Below the pieces are notes generated by a model, which searched no databases, was not told where the DNA came from, and worked only from the letters and a program-made list of their open reading frames with translations. From Bacteroidales bacterium (GTDB lineage: Bacteria; Bacteroidota; Bacteroidia; Bacteroidales; Muribaculaceae), in assembly GCA_910575545.1 (NCBI GenBank), contig CAJTFH010000002.1, forward strand, positions 173,052 to 237,051: a DNA stretch of 64,000 nt, given 5' to 3'. The translations under genes were made by a program, and so were the position numbers. This document shows, one piece after another, positions 37,101 to 43,937 of this stretch. Every line of letters begins with the position of its first letter. Position 1 is the stretch's first letter.

Positions 37101-37899
37101 GATCGGGCACTCCGAAATAATCGAACAGATGGTATCTACGTCCGGTTGCCACAGCAACTTTATCCATCATCTTCTGCACTATGGCGGGGAATGCCGCATA
37201 GCGGCTGTTGACAGCTTCGGCATTTTGGAAATAGACGTCGGGATTCTGTGCCGAACCGCGCAGGGTGGGGTGTTCGGGATTGAGGGCTTTTGCGCGGAAT
37301 TCGTGGATTTTCTGCCAGTTGATTAGTTTGAAGATGGTTTCATAATCGATGAAATCGATGGTGTCCATTTGGTTGGATGTTCGCCATCCGTCGAAGAAAT
37401 GGCAAACCGGTAGACCGCCTTCAATAGCCGCGAGGTGTGCCACCAGGGCCAGATCCATAGTTTCTTGCACTGAAGCCGATGATAGATATGCGAAACCCGA
37501 TGCGCGTGTGGCCATCACGTCGCTGTGGTCGCCAAAGATGCTCAAAGCGTGGGTTGCCAGTGAACGAGCGCCGACATGGAAAACGGCCGGCACGAGGTTT
37601 CCGGCCATTTTATACATGTTTGAAATCATAAGCATAAGCCCTTGGGAGTTGGTGAAAGTTGTGGCAAGCGACCCAGTCGCCAATGCGCCATGGGTGGCTC
37701 CGGCGGCTCCGAGTTCACTTTCCATCTCGGCCACCCGCATAGGCACCCCCATGTAGTTTTTCCGTCCCTGCATACCCCATTTCTGTGCTGTCTCACCCAT
37801 TGAGGCGATAGGTGTTATGGGATAGATTGTGGCAACATCGCTCAGTGCGTAGGCTATATGTGTGGCTGCCGTGCAGCCGTCGGTTATCTGTTTTGTCAT
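34141..37899 (-). CDS. nifJ: Pyruvate:ferredoxin (flavodoxin) oxidoreductase
   Basis: The 1252-aa single-chain enzyme oxidises pyruvate and CoA to acetyl-CoA and CO2, passing electrons to ferredoxin or flavodoxin. It is the main fermentative entry to acetyl-CoA in anaerobes. The N-terminal domain has [20 protein letters not shown] and [11 protein letters not shown]. Two [4Fe-4S] motifs follow at about residue 690 ([19 protein letters not shown]) and 745 ([17 protein letters not shown]). The TPP half has [44 protein letters not shown] and [20 protein letters not shown]. It is about 70 residues longer than usual because of a proline-rich insertion before the C-terminus ([20 protein letters not shown]). 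Confidence 0.95.
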   Translation of the reverse strand: [1252 protein letters not shown]

Positions 37900-37958
37900 T
37901 GTAGGTTAATTATTATGATGCCGTTTTAGGTGATCTTGTTGACACGCTGAAAGAAGAA

Positions 37959-37995
37959 GCGGAGCAGAGCCGGTAGTGTGCCGTCTTTGCTCCGC
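37959..37995 (-). terminator. Terminator of the oxalate operon
   Basis: GCGGAGC (37959-37965) pairs with GCTCCGC (37989-37995), with partial pairing inside. On the minus strand the stem is followed by a U-rich stretch. It sits just after the AEC transporter gene and before the pyruvate oxidoreductase start. Confidence 0.6.
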
Positions 37996-38022
37996 CTGAT
38001 ATGTGTTAAGAAGAGATGGGAT

Positions 38023-39000
38023 TTATGCGAACATCCTCAATGCAATGTCGGTAATCCATATCCATAGTGGGCAGAACCCGATAAAAAGGATGACATTCAG
38101 GGCCAGTGACGATGTGCTGGTGGCAACATAAGTGTCGTATTCGCTGGCGATGATGATGCCGGAGAAGGCTGGAGGAAGGGCACAGGCCACAACGAGCATC
38201 TTGAGGTTCATGGGATCCATCTTGAAGATGAGGCCGAGCACGAGCACCAACAGCGGCATCATGACCAGTTTGAGGATACATCCGAGCACTGCCTGCCAGT
38301 TGATGTTGACTTTCACAGCCGACAGGGTGACACCGGCGGCGAATACAGCCATAGAGGCATTCGCACCCTTGATAAGGTCGAAAGAAGGGCTTGCCCAATC
38401 GGGCCAGGGTATTCCGGCGATAACCCAGACTACGGCAAGTATAGGCGCCCATGCAACAGGCTGTTCCAAAGCGTGGATCACAGGTTTCCAGGCGCTCGGT
38501 TTCTTCTGTCCTGCGGGGAGCGGTTTGAGCTTTTCGTTGGCTGAATTCAGCAGCGACAGACCCACAGGAATGCCTATGGCGTTTACGACGATGCCTACGA
38601 TTGCAACCACAAGGGCTACCGATGGGGTTGTGCCGAATATAGGTTCGAGCACTGCAAAACCCAGGAAGCCGATTGTCGGTGAGCCGCAGACGAGAGCCAT
38701 TATGGCGCCGTCGGCCTTGGTGTTTTTCTTGAAGCAATAGGCATAGATGTAGTAGACAATCATGAAGCACACCATGATTCCCACGGTGGATATGATTGTG
38801 AGCTTGATGTCGCGCACGAGCATCTCACGGCTGGCATCGACGATTGATACGAACAGGGCTGCCGGCAATGCATAGTCGAGCACGACCTTGTTGAACGCTT
38901 TGGCGTTGTCCCCGTTAAAGATACCTTTCTTTCCGGAGATGTAGCCCGCGAGCATAACTACGATGATCGGGACTATCGCATAAAGTAGAATGTGTTCCAT
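38023..39000 (-). CDS. AEC-family transporter, probable oxalate/formate carrier
   Basis: The 325-aa protein has about ten membrane segments in two halves, the plan of the auxin-efflux-carrier (AEC) family: IVPIIVVMLAGYISGKKGIF, LDYALPAALFVSI, ALVCGSPTIGFLGFAVLEPI, VAIVGIVVNAIGIPVGLSLL, then VFAAGVTLSA and VVACALPPAFSGIIIASEYD. Bacterial AEC members move small dicarboxylates such as malate and malonate. Here it is the last gene after frc and oxc, so exchange of oxalate for formate is the likely role, taking the place of OxlT. That substrate is inferred from context only. A spacer hairpin (39086-39145) separates it from oxc. Confidence 0.85.
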   Translation of the reverse strand: MEHILLYAIVPIIVVMLAGYISGKKGIFNGDNAKAFNKVVLDYALPAALFVSIVDASREMLVRDIKLTIISTVGIMVCFMIVYYIYAYCFKKNTKADGAIMALVCGSPTIGFLGFAVLEPIFGTTPSVALVVAIVGIVVNAIGIPVGLSLLNSANEKLKPLPAGQKKPSAWKPVIHALEQPVAWAPILAVVWVIAGIPWPDWASPSFDLIKGANASMAVFAAGVTLSAVKVNINWQAVLGCILKLVMMPLLVLVLGLIFKMDPMNLKMLVVACALPPAFSGIIIASEYDTYVATSTSSLALNVILFIGFCPLWIWITDIALRMFA

Positions 39001-39085
39001 AAAAATGTTGAATGTTTTAGTAATATTACAATCCCTCGGGCTATAGTATGCGTCCGGTGCGGACTCATACGTTCCGGAAAGGTTT

Positions 39086-39145
39086 CTTCAGGACCCGGGA
39101 TCATGCGGGCGAGTTCATTCCTGCAGCGGAGCACAGGTCCTGAAG
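39086..39145 (-). repeat. Spacer inverted repeat between oxc and the transporter gene
   Basis: CTTCAGGACC (39086-39095) and GGTCCTGAAG (39136-39145) are perfect complements around 40 nt. In an operon spacer such a stem may set relative mRNA levels of the two genes. Confidence 0.5.
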
Positions 39146-39159
39146 AGGTCACAAAACGG

Positions 39160-40914
39160 TCATACGGTTATGTCAATAAGTGGAGCCGGGTTCAGATAGC
39201 CGATGTGTCCGCTTTCCTTGCCTGCGTCGGCGGCGAGCTGCACATCAATCAGGCATGGCTTCTTAGATGCGATGGCTTCTGTGAGAGCCTTTTCATACTC
39301 GTCGGGTGTAGTGACATAGTAGGTCTGTGCTCCGAAGGCTTCGCCGAGTTTGTCGTAGCGGGCATGTATGTCGAGTGTCGTGGGCGCGGGGTCGTCGGTT
39401 TTGTCGAGAGGTACGCCTATGCCGTTGTAGATGCCGCCATTGTTGAAGATGCACACGGTCACCGGCAGGTTAAAACGGCAGATTGTGGAGAAATCCATTC
39501 CTGAGAACCCGAATGCGCTGTCGCCTTCGATGGCCACTACGCTCTTGCCTGTTGCAACGGCCGCCCCTATGGCAGAACCCATGCCCATGCCCATGATTGC
39601 CCAGGTGGCGCAATCGATGCGGTGGCGGGGGAGGAACATGTCGATGGAGTCGCGGGTGTCGTCGAGTGTGTTCGCACCTTCGTTGACGAGGATTACATCC
39701 GGATTTGCCTCAAGCACTTTCTTTGCTGCGCCCAGGGCGCTCCAGTGTGTCATCGGTACGGTGGGAACGGAGAGCCGTTCAAGGAATTTGGCATTCTTGA
39801 TTTTCGACTCTGACTGGATTCCTGTTACCCATGCCGGATCCATAGCCATTTTGTAGTTGCCGAGTTTGGCGAGCATGGCTTCGAGCGAACTCTTCATGTC
39901 GCCGACCACAGGTGCGTCGATATGCCGGTTGGAATCGATTTCCTCAGGATTGATTTCGAGCTGGATGAATTTACCGGCTTTGTTCCATTTGCCATGTCCG
40001 CGGCTGAGAAGCCAGTTGAGGCGTGCGCCGACCAGCATAACCACGTCGGCTTCCTCCATGATGGTGCTTCGGGCTGAGATGGCGCTCAGGGGATGGTTGT
40101 CGGGCAGAACGCCTTTGGCCATCGACATGGGGTAGAACGGTATGCCAGTTTTCTCTACGAGTTCTTTCAATAGATCTTCCACACGTGCCTGGGCTGCTCC
40201 TTTACCGATTACTATCGCCGGTTTCTTGGCTGAAGCCAGCAGTTGCAATGCCCTGTCGACCGATTCTGCCGAAGGAATCATTGCTGGTTGCAGGTCAACA
40301 GGCTGAGAAAAGAGGGCGTCGGCCACGTCGTGGTCGAGAATCTGGCCGAGAGCCGGGGTGGTGATGTCGAGATAAACTCCGCCCGGCCGCCCTGAAATGG
40401 CGGCACGGTAGGCGCGTGTGACTGCTGTTGGAATATCTTCCGCGCGGTTTACGCGATAGGCGGCTTTTACAACCGGTTTTGCTACGTTGAGCTGGTCAAG
40501 GCCTTCATATGTTCCCTGTTCGAGGTCGATTGGTTCGCGCACCGATGATCCTGAAATCTGGATTACCGGATAGCAGTTTACAGTGGCGTTGGCCGTGGCT
40601 GTCAGTCCGTTCATGAATCCGAGAGAGGATACGGTCATGAAAACTCCAGGCTTTCCTGTGAGGTAGCCGTGGGTGGCGGCTGCCATTCCGGCCTGTTGCT
40701 CATGGCGGAAGCTGATGAAACGCATCCCCTGTCCCTGGGCTATGTAGGCAGCTTCGGTGATAGGGATTCCGACAAGGCCGTAGATAGTGTCGATGCCGAT
40801 GTTTTTCAGCGCCTTAGCAAGGATATACATGCCGGTAACCTGTTCCGGGAAATGGGGCTGCGCTTTTTGCGGGGTTGCCGCCGTTGTATTGATGTTTTTA
40901 GTGTTGTCTTGCAT
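39160..40914 (-). CDS. oxc: Oxalyl-CoA decarboxylase
   Basis: The roughly 584-aa TPP enzyme converts oxalyl-CoA to formyl-CoA and CO2. Signatures are LVGIPITEAAYIAQGQGMRF with the catalytic Glu in FISFRHEQQAGMAAA, GTYEGLDQLNVAKPVVKAAY (the Tyr-Glu pair near the active site), GRPGGVYLDITTPALGQ, and the TPP/Mg motif from VAIEGDSAFGFSGMDF to CIFNNGGIYNG. The tail region AADAGKESGHIGYLNPAP matches oxalyl-CoA decarboxylases rather than other acetolactate-synthase relatives. ATG 40914 (MQDNTKN) is preferred; an in-frame ATG at 40965 abuts the base of a large spacer hairpin. It lies downstream of frc in one operon. Confidence 0.94.
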   Translation of the reverse strand: MQDNTKNINTTAATPQKAQPHFPEQVTGMYILAKALKNIGIDTIYGLVGIPITEAAYIAQGQGMRFISFRHEQQAGMAAATHGYLTGKPGVFMTVSSLGFMNGLTATANATVNCYPVIQISGSSVREPIDLEQGTYEGLDQLNVAKPVVKAAYRVNRAEDIPTAVTRAYRAAISGRPGGVYLDITTPALGQILDHDVADALFSQPVDLQPAMIPSAESVDRALQLLASAKKPAIVIGKGAAQARVEDLLKELVEKTGIPFYPMSMAKGVLPDNHPLSAISARSTIMEEADVVMLVGARLNWLLSRGHGKWNKAGKFIQLEINPEEIDSNRHIDAPVVGDMKSSLEAMLAKLGNYKMAMDPAWVTGIQSESKIKNAKFLERLSVPTVPMTHWSALGAAKKVLEANPDVILVNEGANTLDDTRDSIDMFLPRHRIDCATWAIMGMGMGSAIGAAVATGKSVVAIEGDSAFGFSGMDFSTICRFNLPVTVCIFNNGGIYNGIGVPLDKTDDPAPTTLDIHARYDKLGEAFGAQTYYVTTPDEYEKALTEAIASKKPCLIDVQLAADAGKESGHIGYLNPAPLIDITV

Positions 40915-40964
40915 AAAAAAATAGCGGAAAACAGGATTGTATATATGTTTGGTGTGATTATTCA

Positions 40965-41031
40965 TTAGTTTTTAGTTGTCAGGCCGAGGTTCTCCGGACG
41001 CGGGGAACCCCGGCCGACAACCAAAAACTAA
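40965..41031 (-). repeat. Large hairpin between frc and oxc
   Basis: TTAGTTTTTAGTTGTCAGGC from 40965 pairs almost fully with the sequence ending at 41031, and GGTTC/GAACC plus CC/GG extend the stem inward to a small loop at about 41000. The arms total about 30 bp. The stem base touches the ATG at 40963-40965. It may protect the upstream frc message or reduce read-through to oxc. Confidence 0.7.
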
Positions 41032-41186
41032 CAACTAAAAACTATATTTGAGATTTAGAGATTGCCTGAGATGCTCAGACTCACTCTTGGAATCCTCCCG
41101 TTGCCATCCCGCAGGGTGGCGCGGTCATCGCGGATTCACAGGCACTTTCATAAGAAAAAGAGTTGGAAGCCACGAGGGCTTTATCA

Positions 41187-42482
41187 TTACATCTTGCCGT
41201 TTGGCATAGGAGCCGTGGTGCCGTTTTTGGCAAACGACTCAATTTGGTCGGCAGTGTATCCAAGGTCTTTAAGCACTTCGTCGGTATTGCCGCCGAGTGT
41301 CGGGCACGGGCCATAGTTAGGCTGGTAGTTCGATATGGTGAACGGGCATCCGACGGTTACGAATTCCCCGACTTTTCCACCCTGGTTGATTTTCACGAGG
41401 GTGTTTCCATCATAGAGACTTTCGTCGTCCATAATCTCCTTTGTGTTGAGCACAGGAGCACAAGGAACCCCGTAAGGTGCCAAGGCTTTCACCACGTCGA
41501 ATTTGGTGCGCGTCATGCTCCACGCCTCGATGCGTTTGATGATTTCGTCTTTGTGGCGGTCGCGGGCATCGGCGGTGTTGAAGTCGGGGTTGGTGAGCCA
41601 ATCCTCGAAGCCGAAAGCCTGACACGCTTTTTCAAAATCTTTCGCGCCACGCTGCAGGATGATGTAGGCATAGGCGTTGGGGTCGGTTTCCCATCCGAGA
41701 CATTTGTAAGTCCATCCCAATACACCCGAACCTTCGGTGTTGCCTGAACGGGGCACGTAGTCGGGGAATTTCTCATTAGGATATTGCATGAACTGGGTGA
41801 GATATCCGATTTTGTCGAGTGTCAGCTGGTCGCGGGTCTTGATGCGGCACAGGTTCAGACATGCGTTGTGCATCGACTGGTAGACATACGATCCCACTCC
41901 GGTTCTTTCCCTCTGCATCAAGGCTGCGAGCAGACCTATGAGCAGGTGCATACCGGTGTTGGAGTCGCCGAGTGCGGCGCCGCTTTGGGTAGGCACGTTG
42001 TATTCGCCTGAATACCATCCGGTTGTTGAAGCAGCAGCCGCAGTTACCTGGGCTATAGGCTCATAGGCTTTCAGGTCTTTGTATTTCGATGTGGGAGGGA
42101 ATCCTTTGATAGTGCCGTAGATGCATCGTGGATTGAGTTTGTGGACATCATCCCAGCTGAAGCCTAGTTTATCCATAGCTCCGGGGTGTAGGTTCTCAAC
42201 GAAAATGTCGGCCTGTTCGATCAGCTTGGTCAGAATGGCCTTGCCGTCGGGGGTAGCTGCATCAAGAGTGAGAGATTTCTTATCGCTGTTGAGCTGCAGG
42301 AAATAGTAGCTCGGGCAATCGGGGTCGAATTGGAGTTCGTTACGTGTGGCGTCGCCGGAACCGGGACGCTCGATTTTTATGACTTCGGCGCCTAACCATG
42401 CAAGCATCTGGGTGCATGACGGGCCGGACTGTACGTTTGTGAAATCGACAACCTTAATTCCTTGTAACGGTGCGGTGTTCAT
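41187..42482 (-). CDS. frc: Formyl-CoA:oxalate CoA-transferase
   Basis: The 431-aa class III CoA-transferase moves CoA from formyl-CoA to oxalate, making the substrate for oxc and releasing formate. The start MNTAPLQGIKVVDFTNVQSG and PSCTQMLAWLGAEVIKIERP is characteristic, as are NLHPGAMDKLGFSWDDVHKL, the Asp nucleophile in LGDSNTGMHLLIGLLAALMQ, and APYGVPCAPVLNTKEIMDDE. Length matches known Frc (about 428 aa). It is the first gene of the operon, behind a near-consensus promoter (42540-42573). With oxc and the transporter it forms a complete oxalate-to-formate route, which can conserve energy by proton consumption and ion exchange. Confidence 0.95.
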   Translation of the reverse strand: MNTAPLQGIKVVDFTNVQSGPSCTQMLAWLGAEVIKIERPGSGDATRNELQFDPDCPSYYFLQLNSDKKSLTLDAATPDGKAILTKLIEQADIFVENLHPGAMDKLGFSWDDVHKLNPRCIYGTIKGFPPTSKYKDLKAYEPIAQVTAAAASTTGWYSGEYNVPTQSGAALGDSNTGMHLLIGLLAALMQRERTGVGSYVYQSMHNACLNLCRIKTRDQLTLDKIGYLTQFMQYPNEKFPDYVPRSGNTEGSGVLGWTYKCLGWETDPNAYAYIILQRGAKDFEKACQAFGFEDWLTNPDFNTADARDRHKDEIIKRIEAWSMTRTKFDVVKALAPYGVPCAPVLNTKEIMDDESLYDGNTLVKINQGGKVGEFVTVGCPFTISNYQPNYGPCPTLGGNTDEVLKDLGYTADQIESFAKNGTTAPMPNGKM

Positions 42483-42539
42483 AATTTTAAAAAGTTTTTA
42501 ATTGTTATGTTGCTTATTTACTTGTTCTCGTTATTTCTC

Positions 42540-42573
42540 CAAAGTTCATATAATAAACAACCGCAGGCCCAAA
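42540..42573 (-). promoter_or_regulatory. Promoter of the oxalate operon
   Basis: On the minus strand TTTG (complement of 42570-42573) lies 22 nt before GAACTTTG (complement of 42540-42547), one base off the -7 consensus. The leader would be about 50 nt. Confidence 0.55.
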
Positions 42574-42594
42574 TAAGTTAACTTCATATGAAAA

Positions 42595-42628
42595 TAAATC
42601 AGCCGTCTTATTTCAGACGGCTGATTTA
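42595..42628 (-). terminator. Terminator of tRNA-Arg
   Basis: AAATCAGCCGTCT (42596-42608) and AGACGGCTGATTT (42615-42627) are perfect arms around a 6-nt loop. On the minus strand a T-rich run follows. Confidence 0.88.
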
Positions 42629-42634
42629 TCATTG

Positions 42635-42706
42635 TATCCCCGTGGGGAGTCGAACCCCAATCGTTGGAACCGGAATCCAATATTCTATCCATTGAACTAC
42701 GGAGAC
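42635..42706 (-). tRNA. tRNA-Arg(CCG)
   Basis: On the minus strand the acceptor GTCTCCG pairs with CGGGGAT (with G-U pairs). The anticodon stem TTGGA/TCCAA encloses loop TTCCGGT, giving anticodon CCG for CGG arginine codons. The T arm is GGGGTTCGACTCCCC. CCA is not encoded. A TAACTTTG -7 box lies upstream (complement of 42753-42760). Confidence 0.94.
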
Positions 42707-42796
42707 GTTATGTTTGGCGCTATGCCCGCTGGCTTGAAGCGCTTTTGTTATGCAAAGTTAGGAAATAATTTGGAATGTGGAATGGCTTGGGGTGGA

Positions 42797-43834
42797 TTAT
42801 TTTTTTGTGGAAAATGTTTTTTTGCGGTAGTTGGCGGCGTTGCGAAGATGGGTGGAGTAGTCGGCGGTGAAGTCGTGGCGTCCGGAACCGTCGGGGCGCG
42901 CGCACATGTAGATGTAGTTATGGGGGGGGGCGTTTAGCACTGCGTCGATTGTCGATGCTTCGGGCAGACGGATTACCCCGGGTGGGAGACCGGCGGTTTT
43001 ATAGGTGTTGTAGGGTGATTCGATTTTTAGCATATCCCCGGTGATTCGTCTGACGGTGGGGTCGCCCCATGCGAATTTTACGGTGGGGTCGGCTTGTAGG
43101 GGCATCCCTTTGTGGAGGCGGTTGAGATACAGGCGCGCTATGGCCGGGCGCTCGTCGCGTCGGTTTGTCTCTTCTTCTACGATTGATGCGAGTATGCTGG
43201 CTTGCATTGGGGTGAGACCGATGGATGCTGCTTTGTCTTTGCGCTCCGGTGTCCAGAAACGGGCGTAGTTGCTTCGTATCTTTGCTATCAGTTCATCGGT
43301 GGTGGCTGACCAGTATGCTTCGTAGGTGTCGGGAAGGAATTGCACTGTCATCTGCTCGGCGGTGAGGGTGTCGGCAGCGGCTATGCGGGCTGCATCGGTT
43401 AGGAAATCTTCTTTTGAGAAATCCATTTTTGAGGAGAGCAGTTCTGCGAGCCGGTCGAAGGTGCGGACGTTGTTGAATGTGACTTTCACGGGGGTCTGTC
43501 GCCCCTGCCCGATGTTTTTGGCTACGCGCCATGCTTTTTCACGTGGCTGGATGAGGTATGCCCCGTGGCTTGAGGCGATGTTGCCGTTCCACAGCCGGGC
43601 GACTTTGCTGCCGAAATCTTCTCCCAGTGATGAGATTATGGAGTCTTTGGCTTGTTCTACGGTTGCATTGGCGGGGATGCGTACCCATGCCGCTTTTTCG
43701 CTGCGGAAACCTGCGTTCATGGCTGCGTATTGCCATGCACCGAATGCCACTACCACCATCATGGTGACCATTAAAACCTGTTTCTTGGTCACTTTCCTGC
43801 CGTTGCCATCGGTTTTGTCGCTTTTATCAGTCAT
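42797..43834 (-). CDS. mltG: Endolytic murein transglycosylase MltG
   Basis: The 345-aa protein has one N-terminal membrane segment (VLMVTMMVVVAFGAWQYAAM, about residues 19-38). A LysM-like region follows (YLIQPREKAWRVAKNIGQGR), then the catalytic YceG domain: ASIVEEETNRRDERPAIARL with the essential Glu, LYLNRLHKGMPLQADPTVKF, ESPYNTYKTAGLPPGVI and NAPPHNYIYMCARPDGSGRH. It cuts nascent glycan strands in the inner membrane to end peptidoglycan polymerisation. A run of nine G (42922-42930) lies in the codons for NAPPHN, about 40 residues before the end; slippage there would remove the C-terminus. It has its own promoter (43868-43899). Confidence 0.95.
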   Translation of the reverse strand: MTDKSDKTDGNGRKVTKKQVLMVTMMVVVAFGAWQYAAMNAGFRSEKAAWVRIPANATVEQAKDSIISSLGEDFGSKVARLWNGNIASSHGAYLIQPREKAWRVAKNIGQGRQTPVKVTFNNVRTFDRLAELLSSKMDFSKEDFLTDAARIAAADTLTAEQMTVQFLPDTYEAYWSATTDELIAKIRSNYARFWTPERKDKAASIGLTPMQASILASIVEEETNRRDERPAIARLYLNRLHKGMPLQADPTVKFAWGDPTVRRITGDMLKIESPYNTYKTAGLPPGVIRLPEASTIDAVLNAPPHNYIYMCARPDGSGRHDFTADYSTHLRNAANYRKKTFSTKK

Positions 43835-43867
43835 ATTTGTAGTATTGCTTTAATGGCTATGTCGAGG

Positions 43868-43899
43868 CAAATTTACAAAAAAACGCCGTGCCCCGCAAA
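43868..43899 (-). promoter_or_regulatory. Promoter of mltG
   Basis: On the minus strand TTTG (complement of 43896-43899) and TAAATTTG (complement of 43868-43875) are 20 nt apart. The -33 box falls in the loop of the preceding gene's terminator, so terminator and promoter are interleaved. Confidence 0.72.
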
Positions 43900-43914
43900 A
43901 TGGGGCATGGCGTT
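43882..43914 (-). terminator. Terminator of the M16 peptidase gene
   Basis: AACGCCGTGCCCC (43882-43894) pairs with GGGGCATGGCGTT (43902-43914) with one G-U pair. On the minus strand a run of seven T follows. Confidence 0.9.
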
Positions 43915-43937
43915 TATATTCCTATGGTTGGGAGGGT

